From Tunturiibacter gelidiferens (GTDB taxonomy: Bacteria; Acidobacteriota; Terriglobia; Terriglobales; Acidobacteriaceae), in NCBI RefSeq assembly GCF_013410115.1, contig NZ_JACCCV010000001.1, positions 496,001-560,000 on the forward strand: DNA of 64,000 bases. Direction: 5' to 3'. Below are positions 55,313-64,000 of this stretch, one piece after another. The notes below the pieces were generated by a model. The model did no database searches, was not told where the DNA came from, and saw only the letters and a program-made list of their open reading frames with translations. Within the stretch, counting starts at the first letter, position 1, and every line of letters starts with the position of its first letter. Made by a program: the position numbers and the translations under genes.

Positions 55313-55945
55313 ATGTACATTCCTCGGGCAAATAGCGAAACCCGCACTCCGGTCATCCATAAACTGATCGAAGAACATCCATTTGCGTCTCTCATCACCA
55401 TGGGGACGGCCGGCCTCTTCGCATCGCATATCCCAATGGTTCTCGAACGCGATGGCACACCCTTGGGCCGCCTGAAGGGTCACCTCTCGCGAGCGAACCA
55501 GCAGTGGCGAGAGTTCTCACCCGAGGTCGAAGCGCTTGCGATCTTCTCCGGTCCACAGCACTACATCACGCCCAACTGGTATCCGGAGAAACAGGAGAGC
55601 GGGAAGGTGGTGCCCACCTGGAACTACGTCGTGGTTCATGCGTACGGTCATCTGCGTGTCGTCGAGGACAGCCAATGGTTGATGGCCCATCTGCACAGCC
55701 TCACAACGATCCACGAGGCCGATTCCCCAGCTCCGTGGAAGATCGAAGATGCCCCCGCAGACTATATCGCCTCGCAGATAAAGGGCATCGTTGGGCTTGA
55801 GATGGTCATCGATCGACTAGAGGGCAAATGGAAGGTCAGCCAGAATCGCTCCGAGCAGGATCGCAACGGAGTAGCGAACGGCCTCGCCGACTTGAACACA
55901 ACGGACAGCCATGCGATGAAATCTCTTGTCGAGAAGCGCAGTTGA
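55313..55945 (+). CDS. PaiB-family FMN-binding protein (negative regulator type)
   Basis: 210 residues with the family opening MYIPRANSETR and HPFASLITMG, then GRLKGHLSRANQQW and YITPNWYPEKQESGKVVPTW with NYVVVHAYG, all hallmarks of the PaiB/flavin-reductase-like split barrel. PaiB of Bacillus was described as a regulator of sporulation and degradative enzymes, but the fold suggests FMN binding and enzymatic function. Divergent from the drug exporter and sharing its control region, so co-regulation is likely. Confidence 0.9.
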   Translation: MYIPRANSETRTPVIHKLIEEHPFASLITMGTAGLFASHIPMVLERDGTPLGRLKGHLSRANQQWREFSPEVEALAIFSGPQHYITPNWYPEKQESGKVVPTWNYVVVHAYGHLRVVEDSQWLMAHLHSLTTIHEADSPAPWKIEDAPADYIASQIKGIVGLEMVIDRLEGKWKVSQNRSEQDRNGVANGLADLNTTDSHAMKSLVEKRS

Positions 55946-55987
55946 TCCGCAATCCAACTTGGGGCAAATCGCGATAGGCTAAAGTCA

Positions 55988-57670
55988 ATGCTCTCAGTCG
56001 CCCTTCGCAACTCTTCTCTAAGCGTCTTGTTGTTAGGAATCGCCATCCCGATCTCTGCCCAGACGTCGCAGCCCACTGCCCCGGCCCCCCCGCCGCCTGC
56101 GATCAAAGAGCCTACCCACGCCGATCTTTTGCGCGGATCCTACGGGCCGTATCGCGCCAACAACGATCTCCTCTTCTATCACCTCGACCTTCGCGTCAAT
56201 CCCGAGAAGAAGTTCATCAGCGGCAGCAATACGATCCGCTTCAAAATGCTCGCGGACGGCACACGCATACAGCTCGAGCTCTTCCCTACCCTGCAGATCG
56301 ACAAGATCGAGATGGGCAAAACTTCGTTGAAGTATGCGCGCGACGGTGGCACCTTCTTCGTCGACTTCCCGAAACCTCTGCGTACCGGCCACACCTACTC
56401 CATCGACGTCCACTACTCAGGAAGCCCCGTCGAAACTGGCCGCTTCGGCTGCTTCACCTTCAAGCAGGACACCGCCGGCCATCCCTGGATCAACACCGCC
56501 TGCGAAGAGACGGGCGCCAGCGTCTGGTGGCCGAACAAAGACCAGTGGCGCGACGAGCCCCAGGACGGAATGGAGATCAACGTCGCCGTTCCGAACGGCC
56601 TGATGGATGTCTCGAACGGAAAGTTCATCGGCAAGAAAGATCTTGGCGACGGCTACACGCGCTGGGACTGGAAGGTTCACTACCCCATCAACAACTACGA
56701 CGTAGCGCTCAACATCGGCAACTACGTTCACTTTGACGACAAGTTCGGCGATCTTCCTCTCGACTACTATGTTCTGCCCGAAGACCTCGACGGAGCGAAG
56801 CGTCAGTTCGCCCAGGTGCCGGGCATGATGAAGGCCTACTACCACTACTTCGGCGAGTATCCCTTCAAGAAGGATGGCTACAAACTCATCGAAGTTCCAT
56901 ACGCGGGTATGGAGCATCAGAGCGCCGTCGCCTACGGCAACCACTTTCACAACGGCTATCTCGATCGCGACTGGACCGGCGTCGGTATCAGTCCGCGCTT
57001 CGACTTCATCATCATTCACGAGAGTGGCCACGAGTGGTTCGGCAACGCCATCACCGCAGCCGACAAGTCCGATATGTGGATCCACGAAGGCTGGACCACC
57101 TACCTCGAGTGCCTCTACGTCGAGTACAACTACGGCCACGAAGACGAGGTGAAGTATGTCAACGCGCTGAAGAAGAAGGTGAAGAACGACCGTCCCATCA
57201 TCACGGCACACGGCACCAACGCCGAGCCGCCGCAGGATCAATACTTCAAGGGCGCTCTCTTCATCAACACCCTGCGCAGTATCGTGGACGACGACGCCCG
57301 CTGGTTTGCGCTGATCCACGACTTCTATCAGCACTTCGAATATCAGAACATCATGACGGAAGACGTCGAGCAGTACTTCAACCAGCAGACCGGTATGAAC
57401 CTGACGCCCGTCTTCGATCAGTATCTGCGTCACACCGCGATCCCCGCGCTGGAGCTGAAGTTCGACGAGGCCGCAAGCACGGTCCAATACCGCTGGAAGG
57501 CAGACGAAAAAGCTTTTGCCATGCCAGTGCGCGTAGGCTTGAAGGAGCACTGGGAGACGATTCATCCCACAACGGAGTGGCAGACCATGAAGACGCCGCT
57601 CACCGAAGATCAGTTCGAGGTGGCGACCGATCTGTACTACATCACCGTAGATAAGCTAGCCAAACAGTAA
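55988..57670 (+). CDS. Secreted M1-family metallopeptidase
   Basis: 560 residues. An N-terminal signal segment (LLLGIAIPISA) is followed by a Pro-rich linker. The M1 N-terminal beta domain precedes the catalytic domain with zinc motif HESGHEWFG (His344, Glu345, His348) and the third ligand Glu367 in MWIHEGW, exactly 18 residues after His348, as the family requires. The substrate-binding GxMEN of aminopeptidases is replaced by GMEHQS. Shorter than classical aminopeptidase N, lacking the C-terminal helical domain. Likely trims peptides in the periplasm. Confidence 0.93.
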   Translation: MLSVALRNSSLSVLLLGIAIPISAQTSQPTAPAPPPPAIKEPTHADLLRGSYGPYRANNDLLFYHLDLRVNPEKKFISGSNTIRFKMLADGTRIQLELFPTLQIDKIEMGKTSLKYARDGGTFFVDFPKPLRTGHTYSIDVHYSGSPVETGRFGCFTFKQDTAGHPWINTACEETGASVWWPNKDQWRDEPQDGMEINVAVPNGLMDVSNGKFIGKKDLGDGYTRWDWKVHYPINNYDVALNIGNYVHFDDKFGDLPLDYYVLPEDLDGAKRQFAQVPGMMKAYYHYFGEYPFKKDGYKLIEVPYAGMEHQSAVAYGNHFHNGYLDRDWTGVGISPRFDFIIIHESGHEWFGNAITAADKSDMWIHEGWTTYLECLYVEYNYGHEDEVKYVNALKKKVKNDRPIITAHGTNAEPPQDQYFKGALFINTLRSIVDDDARWFALIHDFYQHFEYQNIMTEDVEQYFNQQTGMNLTPVFDQYLRHTAIPALELKFDEAASTVQYRWKADEKAFAMPVRVGLKEHWETIHPTTEWQTMKTPLTEDQFEVATDLYYITVDKLAKQ

Positions 57671-57771
57671 GGCGCATACTTAACAAGTGACGAGAGCAGT
57701 GCTAGACTTCGAGTTTTCCGCTGTAGTTGAGCCTCTTCAGCGATCGAACCGAGTGGAAAGAGAGACGTCAG

Positions 57772-58551
57772 ATGCATCCGGACCTTGAGAAACTAATCGT
57801 ATTGCAGGCACACGACGTAGAGGCCAAACGCCTCCGCGATGAGATGGTCGCGCTGCCGAAGCACGTGGCGGCGCTTGACGCGAAGGCAAAGGCGACACAA
57901 GGGCAACGCGCAGTTATCGTTGACTTGATAGCCAAAGAAGAGGCACTGCGACGCCGGCAGGAGTCTGACGTCAAGGACCAGAAAGCCAAGATCGACCGCA
58001 CGCGCAAGCACATGGACCTGGCCACAACGACCGTGCAGGTAACCGCATTCGAGCACGAGATCGCCTTCGCTCAGGCGGAGATCAGCAAGCTCGAAGACGC
58101 TGAGATCGAAAGCATGGAGCGCAGCGAAGGACTCGAGTCGCAGAAGAAGCTTGCCGACGAAGCCGTCACCGACGCGTCCGCCACTTTGGAGCGCGAGCGA
58201 ATCCGAGCCACCGACACCATCGCCGCTGATAAGACGCTGCTGGCCGCGGTGGAGCAGAAACGCACCGCGGTTCGCGCAGAGGTCGGCGAGGCTGCACTCT
58301 CCACCTATGATCGCATCGCAAAGGCGAAGGGAACCGCGGTAGCCGAGGCGCTCAACCAGAAGTGCATGGCCTGCCAGATGATGGTGAGGCCACAACGCTG
58401 GAACGACCTTCGCGACCGCGGCAATGACGAGACCATGATGACCTGCGAGAGTTGCGGCCGCTTGCTCTACTACGATCCCGCGCGTGACGCTCCGCAGCGC
58501 AAGACGGTTCCGGTAGAGAGCATCGCGGCATCAATCATTCGATCCCTCTAA
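57772..58551 (+). CDS. Coiled-coil C4-type zinc-ribbon protein (DUF164 family)
   Basis: 259 residues. A long helical hairpin (about 1-190), with heptad-like Leu/Ala/Glu/Lys pattern and few Pro or Gly, precedes a C-terminal zinc ribbon with CMACQ and CESCG, giving four Cys ligands. This matches the conserved bacterial DUF164 zinc-ribbon proteins of unclear function, sometimes linked to flagella or nucleic-acid processes. ATG 57772 is used; the frame extends upstream to a TTG. It precedes the nucleotidase gene by 39 bp on the same strand. Confidence 0.88.
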   Translation: MHPDLEKLIVLQAHDVEAKRLRDEMVALPKHVAALDAKAKATQGQRAVIVDLIAKEEALRRRQESDVKDQKAKIDRTRKHMDLATTTVQVTAFEHEIAFAQAEISKLEDAEIESMERSEGLESQKKLADEAVTDASATLERERIRATDTIAADKTLLAAVEQKRTAVRAEVGEAALSTYDRIAKAKGTAVAEALNQKCMACQMMVRPQRWNDLRDRGNDETMMTCESCGRLLYYDPARDAPQRKTVPVESIAASIIRSL

Positions 58552-58590
58552 AATCAGCAAACACGATTCAGCAAGGGCCAGCGTGAGATC

Positions 58591-59118
58591 TTGAAGAGAA
58601 TTTGCATAGACATGGACGAGGTGATGGCCGATGCGCTCGGTGAGCATCTCCTCCGCTACAACCAGCACTTCAGCGAAAACGTTACGCTCAAAGACCTGCA
58701 GGGCAAGTGGCTTTGGGATGTGGTATCGGTAGACCGCCATGCCGTGCTCGACGCCTATCTGCGTTCGGAGGACTTCTTCGAAGTGCTGTCCGTCATGCCG
58801 GAGTCGCAGCGTGTGCTGCAGCGGCTGCACATGAACTACGAAGTCTTTATCGCGACCGCGGCGATGGAAGTTCCAACCTCTTTCCAGGCGAAGTATCGCT
58901 GGCTAGCGAAGCACTTCCCGTTTATCCCGGCATCCCACATCGTTTATTGCGGCGACAAAAGCATTCTGCGCGCAGACTATCTCATCGACGACAACCCGCG
59001 GCAGTTGCGACGGTTCATGGGCGAAGGTATCCTCTACAGTTCGCCCCACAACGCCGGTGTCACTGGCTATAAACGCGTCAATGACTGGCTCGACGTGGAG
59101 AAGCTGTTTCTCGGCTGA
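58591..59118 (+). CDS. 5'(3')-deoxyribonucleotidase of the HAD superfamily (NT5C type)
   Basis: 175 residues. It begins with the HAD nucleophile motif CIDMDEVMAD (Asp7 and Asp9), contains IATAAMEVPTSF for motif II and YCGDKSILRADYLIDDNP for motifs III-IV. These match 5'-nucleotidases that dephosphorylate deoxyribonucleotides. The start must be TTG at 58591, because no ATG or GTG lies in frame before the first catalytic Asp. The same-strand zinc-ribbon gene lies just upstream. Confidence 0.88.
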   Translation: MKRICIDMDEVMADALGEHLLRYNQHFSENVTLKDLQGKWLWDVVSVDRHAVLDAYLRSEDFFEVLSVMPESQRVLQRLHMNYEVFIATAAMEVPTSFQAKYRWLAKHFPFIPASHIVYCGDKSILRADYLIDDNPRQLRRFMGEGILYSSPHNAGVTGYKRVNDWLDVEKLFLG

Positions 59119-59133
59119 CCTTGAGCCGCTTCG

Positions 59134-59580
59134 TCAGGCGTAGAGGTTCGACTCAAAACGTTGCAATGCAGCATCGGACCACGCATGGCTCGACTTGCGC
59201 CACGTATCCCCCTGCTCCGACATGAAGTTTGGAAAGTCCATGCGACAGTATCCGCAGCGCGCCTGAAAGTCATAAAGTGCCTGCGCGGTCCCATCAAGAT
59301 AAAGCACCGCCTGCAGACCATCGCGCGACCACTCCACCGAGGCGATGCGCTGTGGCTCAGGACGCTGGAGCTCGACGTCGCTCTTGGCCAGCGCGGCTAC
59401 GTTGTAGATCAGCATTGCATCCATAATGCTGTGTTCATGCACCTCCTGCGAGCGATCGCAGGCATAGAAGTATCCCGCGACGCCTTCATCCTCAAAGACC
59501 ACGGTCCAAGGGACGATCGGCGAATTGACAGAAAGAAACGCACGGCCAGGAGTAAAAGAAAGCGACTGCATATCTCTCAC
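59134..59580 (-). CDS. Conserved protein, probably DUF2251
   Basis: 148 residues from a GTG start (an ATG three codons in is an alternative). It has WTVVFEDEGVAGYFYACD and IMDAMLIYNV, which I associate with the DUF2251 family, and a Cys pair in RCGYCRMDFP. Function unknown; no signal peptide or membrane segment. It converges on the nucleotidase gene (15 bp apart) and is divergent from the membrane protein gene that follows. Confidence 0.7.
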   Translation of the reverse strand: MRDMQSLSFTPGRAFLSVNSPIVPWTVVFEDEGVAGYFYACDRSQEVHEHSIMDAMLIYNVAALAKSDVELQRPEPQRIASVEWSRDGLQAVLYLDGTAQALYDFQARCGYCRMDFPNFMSEQGDTWRKSSHAWSDAALQRFESNLYA

Positions 59581-59712
59581 GATACACTCGATGAGGCGGC
59601 TGCTGAAACGTCTCCGGCAGTGCTAGCTGCGCAGCAAATTGCTCGCCAGTGCACCCGGACAGCCCGATCGGAAATCAGACTTGAGGAAAGATAAAGGCCG
59701 GCCTACTTCAGA

Positions 59713-60921
59713 ATGGGAATGAAGCTCCCCCGCATTAAGTTCGGACGACCGCAGCAGTGGGCTGCGCTGCTGTTACTAGTCTTTCTGGCCGAGTGCCTCT
59801 GGGTCGTGGGCCGGCAGCAGCTCTCCCAACAGGACTACCGCTACGCGGAGTGCGGGCGCGAGATGTGGGAGCGGCCTTCGCCTTTGGCCGGTTACTTCAC
59901 CACCTGCGGCAATCTCAACGGAGACGGTACCTTTGCGTATCGCGTCGCTGGGCTACCTCTTACCGTGCAGCGTCTGGCCATGCTCGGTGCGGACAAGCTT
60001 CGCAAACCGGAGAACCGCCTCTACGCGCAGAGCTCGCTGAACGGCTCAACGTGGGAGGCGCGGCACGAGCTCTTCAGCGTCAAATATCTCCTCCACCTGC
60101 CCTTCATCTTCTTCGCGATCTGGCTTGGTGGCGGTCTGTGGTGGGTCTGTCGGCGGCTCTTCGGAAATGAAGGCGGATTCTTTGCGCTGGGACTTTACTG
60201 CTTTTGTCCCGCCATCGTCCGGTCCGCCGTAACCCCAAATAACGAAGTGCTGGCGATGTGGGGACTCTACGGGCTCGTCTACACCGCCATGGGAGTCGCC
60301 CACGCGATGCAAGGGCCGCGAAGCAAGTGGCGGCCGCGAATCGCATTGCTCACCCTCGCACTGGGACTTACAGCGGCCGCGCATCTACTCGCTGCAATCA
60401 TCGGCTTCGCGATGGCAGTCGTGTGGATGATGTATCTCGCGCAGCGTCGCCGCAGCTATGTCATGCAGATCCTCGTCTTCTCTGCGATCGGCGCCCTGGC
60501 GATTCTTTTCGCGTCTTACGCCTTCCGTCCAGCGCCATTCAGCTACGTCTTCACCGGCGGCGGCGCACGTTTCTGGTTTGCGCTCGATGGAGCAAAACGC
60601 TTCTTCCTGAGCACGGCGAATGCACCCATCATAGTAGCGACGCTTGTATCGCTCCTGCTCTACATTTCAACCCGCCGCTGCCGCTACTTTGGCAACACCG
60701 CGCCGCTCGTCATGGTTCTCCTGTTGTTTCCGCTAGTAACGACGCAGACTATATCGCAACCATGGCTGTGGGCACTCCCATTCCTCTTCACCTTTGTCGG
60801 CGGAGTCTTCGCAGATGTCCTGGAGATGCGTCAACGGAAGATGTTTCTAGCTCTGTCAGGGGCAATCCTTCTCATGCAATTCATTCTCTGTCTGTCGCTG
60901 TTACCGGAAATCGCACGTTAG
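59713..60921 (+). CDS. Polytopic membrane protein, possible GT-C-like
   Basis: 402 residues, with about nine to ten hydrophobic segments. The N-terminal helix is followed by a loop of about 90 residues containing SQQDYRYAECGREMW with acidic residues where GT39-like enzymes place their catalytic Asp, and the second half is helices joined by short loops. I do not recognise it as a defined family. Its start may be the Met two codons later (MKLPRIKFG). It stands alone between the DUF2251 gene and the transpeptidase gene. Confidence 0.65.
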   Translation: MGMKLPRIKFGRPQQWAALLLLVFLAECLWVVGRQQLSQQDYRYAECGREMWERPSPLAGYFTTCGNLNGDGTFAYRVAGLPLTVQRLAMLGADKLRKPENRLYAQSSLNGSTWEARHELFSVKYLLHLPFIFFAIWLGGGLWWVCRRLFGNEGGFFALGLYCFCPAIVRSAVTPNNEVLAMWGLYGLVYTAMGVAHAMQGPRSKWRPRIALLTLALGLTAAAHLLAAIIGFAMAVVWMMYLAQRRRSYVMQILVFSAIGALAILFASYAFRPAPFSYVFTGGGARFWFALDGAKRFFLSTANAPIIVATLVSLLLYISTRRCRYFGNTAPLVMVLLLFPLVTTQTISQPWLWALPFLFTFVGGVFADVLEMRQRKMFLALSGAILLMQFILCLSLLPEIAR

Positions 60922-61063
60922 ACCTCTCCCCGTAGCGAGGGCCGCCTGTATCCCGATTCGCTACTGGTTAGCCGGCTGATTTGCGCGAAATTCTCTGCAG
61001 ATACTGCATAATAGGTCCGCACCCTCATAAATTGTCGCGTCCTGAAGGATGGTCTTGTCCGTA

Positions 61064-62821
61064 ATGATGAAAGTCTCTCTTCGCTCCGCCTGTACCGCAT
61101 CGGCCCTTACTGTTTTGCTGCTGGTCGGCGGATGCCATCGCCACCGTAAGTCGAAGTCTCAACCCAACACGACGGCGTACGCGGATAAGCTGCACGAGCT
61201 CGTCGAGAAAAAAGCGCTGCCGCCCGAAAAGGTCGACACCACCAAAGTCCCCAATCTCCGCTGGCCAAACTTCTCCGACTACGAATCCATCATCAAGACC
61301 TTCTACGACGACCGCAACTACGAGGTCGCGTGGACCCGCGACGGAGCACCCACCGCCTCCGCGAAGGGTTTCATCCAGGCATTTCAGGACGCTGCAGCGA
61401 AGGGCCTCATCCCCGAGGACTATGATGCGCCGCGCTGGGCCGACCGCGTGCAGGCTCTAAATAGTAAATCCGAGGACGCCATCTCGCTCTTCGACGTGGC
61501 GATGACTGTCAACGTCATGCGTTACATCTCCGATCTGCGCATAGGCCGCGTCAACCCATCGCATTTCAACTTCGAGATTCCCGTCCAGGACAAGAAGTAC
61601 GACCTCGCCGAGTTCGTCTCCGACAACGCTGTAGACGCTGCCGACGTGCCGAAGCTTATCGCTGGCGTCGAACCTGGCTCCGAAGAGTACCGCCAGACCG
61701 AAGCAGCCCTGGCACACTACATGGATCTCGCGAAGCGACAAGGCCAGACGCAGGCAGAGCCACTGCCCACAGTGCCAAAGGCGATCTCAACGGGTGGCGC
61801 CTATCCCGCGCTACCCGCCCTGCTCGCCAGGCTCCAGCTCGAAGGCGACGCCGAATCCAACGCCACCCTCGCGTCTCCCGCCACCTTCGACGCCACTCTC
61901 TCCGACGCAGTCAAGCACTATCAGCATCGCCACGGCTTCACCGAAGACGGCAAGCTCACGCCGCAGACCATCAAATCTCTCAACGTCCCCATGGACCTCC
62001 GCGTAGCCCAGTTGCAGGACTCCCTCGAGCGCTGGCGTTGGCTCCCCGAGCCCTACCTGCACGCCCGCCTGATGGTGAACCTGCCGGAGTTCGTTCTGCG
62101 CGGCTATGACCCCGACCACAAGCTCGACTTCACCATGCGCGTCGTCGTAGGCAAAGTAATGGGCCAGCACGAAACCCCTGTCTTCACACACATGATGAAG
62201 TACCTCGTCTTCCGCCCCTACTGGAGCGTTCCGGTCGACATCGCCCGCAAGGAGCTGGTACCGCACATCGAATCCAACCACGGCTATCTCACCAGCAAGA
62301 ACTTCGAGGTCACCAACAACAAGGGCGTCATTCAAACCGACTACACCGCCCACCAGGTGGCGCAAGGAGCCGTGATGGTGCGCGAAAAGCCCGGCCCCAA
62401 GAACTCGCTCGGTCTGGTCAAGTTCATCTTCCCCAACCAGTACGACATCTACCTCCACTCCACGCCGGCCGTCTCGCTCTTCGAGCAGACTCGCCGCGAC
62501 TTCAGCCACGGATGCATCCGCGTCCAGAAACCTGCCGACCTCGCCGCCTGGGTCCTCCAGGGCCAGGGTGACTGGGATCTCGACAAGGTGAACGAAGCCA
62601 TGAACAGCGGCCCGGACAACAAAACCGTCAGCCTCAAAACTCCTCTGCCCATCGTCATCTTCTATCTCACCGCCATCGTCGAAGACGGCGGCGAAGTCCA
62701 CTTCTTCGACGACATCTACGGCTACGACTCAGAGATGCAGAAGGTCTTCTCCAAAGGGCCGCCCTATCCGATCAAGCCTGAACCCATCGTGCCCAAAACC
62801 AAGGAGGGCGACACGGTCTAG
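61064..62821 (+). CDS. L,D-transpeptidase of the YcbB/LdtD type, lipoprotein-like
   Basis: 585 residues. The N-terminus has a signal with a lipobox-like LLLVGGCHRH, so it may be a lipoprotein. The scaffold domain (about 70-250) is followed by a peptidoglycan-binding domain (FTEDGKLTPQTIKSLNV, about 283-315) and the YkuD catalytic domain with YLHSTPAVSLF and RDFSHGCIRV; Cys484 is the nucleophile and the His of SHGC is part of the site. It would make 3-3 cross-links in peptidoglycan or attach proteins. ATG 61064 is chosen; an earlier ATG at 61049 has no ribosome-binding site. Confidence 0.92.
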   Translation: MMKVSLRSACTASALTVLLLVGGCHRHRKSKSQPNTTAYADKLHELVEKKALPPEKVDTTKVPNLRWPNFSDYESIIKTFYDDRNYEVAWTRDGAPTASAKGFIQAFQDAAAKGLIPEDYDAPRWADRVQALNSKSEDAISLFDVAMTVNVMRYISDLRIGRVNPSHFNFEIPVQDKKYDLAEFVSDNAVDAADVPKLIAGVEPGSEEYRQTEAALAHYMDLAKRQGQTQAEPLPTVPKAISTGGAYPALPALLARLQLEGDAESNATLASPATFDATLSDAVKHYQHRHGFTEDGKLTPQTIKSLNVPMDLRVAQLQDSLERWRWLPEPYLHARLMVNLPEFVLRGYDPDHKLDFTMRVVVGKVMGQHETPVFTHMMKYLVFRPYWSVPVDIARKELVPHIESNHGYLTSKNFEVTNNKGVIQTDYTAHQVAQGAVMVREKPGPKNSLGLVKFIFPNQYDIYLHSTPAVSLFEQTRRDFSHGCIRVQKPADLAAWVLQGQGDWDLDKVNEAMNSGPDNKTVSLKTPLPIVIFYLTAIVEDGGEVHFFDDIYGYDSEMQKVFSKGPPYPIKPEPIVPKTKEGDTV

Positions 62822-62861
62822 CGCCGTGTAAACTGCTGTCCTGAAAACAGGGAGAGAACGC

Positions 62862-63497
62862 ATGCCAGCGGCAAACTTCAACGCCAGAGTAGACATGTAC
62901 ATCGCGAAGTCCAAACCCTTCGCGCAACCAATCCTCGAGCATCTCCGCGAGCTCATTCATAAAAGCTGTCCACGCGTCGAAGAGACCATCAAGTGGAGCA
63001 TGCCGTTCTTCGAGTACGGCGGCGTCATCCTCGGCAACATGGCAGCATTCAAAGAGCATTGCAGCTTCGGTTTCTGGGGCAAAGAGATCGGCGCCGTGTT
63101 GACCGAGGCCGGCATCGTCCAGCGCGGCGGCATGGGCACGCTCGGCCGCATCACCAGCATCAAAGACCTCCCCTCCGACAAACAGATGCTCTCCCTCATC
63201 CGGCAGGCCACAGCCTTCATCGACCGCGGCGAGTACACCAGCCCCATGGCAGCCAGGGGCAAAGTCGTAAAAGCTCCAAAGCCCGCAGTCGAAACACCCG
63301 AGGAGCTCACCGCCGCCTTGAAGAAGAACAAGAAAGCCGCCTCAGTCTTCGCCGCCTTCAGCCCAAGCTGCAAGCGCGAGTACACCGACTGGATCGCCGA
63401 CGCCAAGCGTCCCGAGACACGCGAAAAGCGCGTCGCAACCGCAGTCGAATGGATCGCCGAAGGGAAGCAGCGCAACTGGAAGTATCAGAACTGCTAA
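62862..63497 (+). CDS. DUF1801 / YdeI-type protein
   Basis: 211 residues with AGGGAGAG just upstream of the ATG. The N-terminal domain (about 10-120) has the DUF1801 pattern VEETIKWSMPFFEYGG, and the C-terminal part has AFSPSCKREYTDWIADAKRPETREKRV, typical of YdeI/OmpD-associated proteins, which were linked to bacteriocin or polymyxin resistance. It is cytoplasmic by sequence. Function in this organism is unknown. Confidence 0.88.
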   Translation: MPAANFNARVDMYIAKSKPFAQPILEHLRELIHKSCPRVEETIKWSMPFFEYGGVILGNMAAFKEHCSFGFWGKEIGAVLTEAGIVQRGGMGTLGRITSIKDLPSDKQMLSLIRQATAFIDRGEYTSPMAARGKVVKAPKPAVETPEELTAALKKNKKAASVFAAFSPSCKREYTDWIADAKRPETREKRVATAVEWIAEGKQRNWKYQNC

Positions 63498-63611
63498 GGA
63501 CCTTCGCACAAAGATTCGCCTCATCGCCTGCGATCACCGCCGCACCGAACGCTCTTTCATTCACGAAAATTTTCAGGGTGTATTCTTCCACGACGCTATA
63601 GACTTGCAGCG

Positions 63612-64000
63612 ATGTCTTCTCTGCCCAGGCCAGCAATCACGAACGAGGATCGAGTGCACCCCGCTGTTCCGAGAAGCGCATCCCTCGACCCCGCTCTCTT
63701 CCGGCGAAGACTGATGAGCTGGTACCGGACCCACGCACGCGAGCTTCCATGGCGCCACGTCAGCGATCCTTATCGGACTTGGCTCTCCGAGGTCATGCTG
63801 CAGCAGACGCGTGTAGCCGCTGTCATCGATCACTATAAGAGCTTTCTCCGGCGTTTCCCTACTATCCTTGCTCTCGCGCTCGCGCCTGAGGCCGAAGTTC
63901 TCGCCATGTGGTCGGGCCTCGGCTACTACCGTCGTGCGCGCATGCTGCACAAGGCCGCGCAGTTTCTCACCGAGGAGCGCGGCGGCATCCTGCCCAACAC
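63612..64000 (+). CDS. mutY: A/G-specific adenine glycosylase MutY, cut by the window end
   Basis: The window holds the first 129 codons. After an N-terminal stretch of about 30 residues come RELPWRHVSDPYRTWLSEVM and LQQTRVAAVIDHY, the HhH-glycosylase core of MutY with the catalytic-region Glu in LSEVMLQQT, then LAMWSGLGYYRRARML, where Tyr and Gly of the helix-hairpin-helix are visible. MutY removes adenine opposite 8-oxoguanine. The [4Fe-4S] and Nudix-like domains lie beyond the window. The gap to the YdeI-like gene is 114 bp. Confidence 0.9.
   Translation, partial: MSSLPRPAITNEDRVHPAVPRSASLDPALFRRRLMSWYRTHARELPWRHVSDPYRTWLSEVMLQQTRVAAVIDHYKSFLRRFPTILALALAPEAEVLAMWSGLGYYRRARMLHKAAQFLTEERGGILPN

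Noticed and set aside
1..64000. CRISPR arrays, tRNA or rRNA genes, phage or transposase genes
   Set aside because: None found when reading both strands; repeats seen are too few or too degenerate to be CRISPR, and no cloverleaf with a TTCGAATC-type arm was found.

Overview
The window looks like chromosomal DNA of a soil-type Acidobacteriota (class Terriglobia, the Granulicella/Terriglobus/Edaphobacter kind). This is an inference from the gene set: an A2-type caa3 cytochrome oxidase operon with a typical membrane-anchored companion protein, a very large ADOP-type FtsX/MacB permease standing alone without an ATPase, a 1.5 kaa BNR/ASH-repeat secreted protein with the usual acidobacterial C-terminus, GH127 and GH35 enzymes, and moderately high GC. 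No rRNA, tRNA, CRISPR array, transposase or phage gene was seen. About 44 intact genes, two clearly decayed genes and one gene cut by the window end (mutY) can be supported.

Layout. 0-5.5 kb: terminal oxidase operon (anchor protein, Sco1, CoxB with fused cytochrome c, CoxA, CoxC, CoxD) closed by a strong UUCG hairpin terminator. 5.5-14.6 kb: class II photolyase, the giant BNR/ASH protein, then on the minus strand a HI0933/BaiN-type flavoprotein and an RlmI-type rRNA methyltransferase. 15.0-19.4 kb: a HEPN-like gene broken by one in-frame stop, repeat-rich DNA, and the ADOP permease. 19.4-26.1 kb: S10 carboxypeptidase, a GT2 glycosyltransferase, an Hsp20 remnant, clpB. 26.1-36.2 kb: envelope/lipid-linked sugar genes (acyltransferase, GT87, GT39, a UbiA-type prenyltransferase resembling decaprenyl-phosphate phosphoribosyltransferase, an FAD oxidoreductase), followed by a cytochrome b plus molybdopterin oxidoreductase pair and a striking nested inverted repeat. 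36.2-42.2 kb: a minus-strand run with prfA and prmC, which act together in translation termination. 42.4-46.2 kb: ATP-dependent DNA ligase and a membrane protein. 46.3-52.9 kb: a plant-polysaccharide group (GH127, aldo/keto reductase, GH35, outer-membrane barrel). 53.5-56 kb: divergent EmrB-type exporter and PaiB-type protein around a palindrome. 56-64 kb: M1 peptidase, zinc-ribbon coiled-coil protein, 5'-nucleotidase, YcbB-type L,D-transpeptidase, YdeI-like protein and the start of mutY.

How it fits together. The clearest functional units are the oxidase operon, the PrfA-PrmC pair, the carbohydrate group and the lipid-linked glycan/redox neighbourhood. The most unusual observations are the nested inverted repeat at 35.95-36.17 kb, the Mo enzyme with an inserted low-complexity segment ahead of its Mo-ligand Cys, the single nonsense codon in the HEPN-like gene, the tandem repeats that copy the 3' end of the permease gene, and a base-composition switch: the given strand is G-rich up to about 44 kb and C-rich after about 55 kb, which may mark a replichore boundary. 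I did not find a feature that I would confidently call a wholly new system; the best candidates are given as findings.
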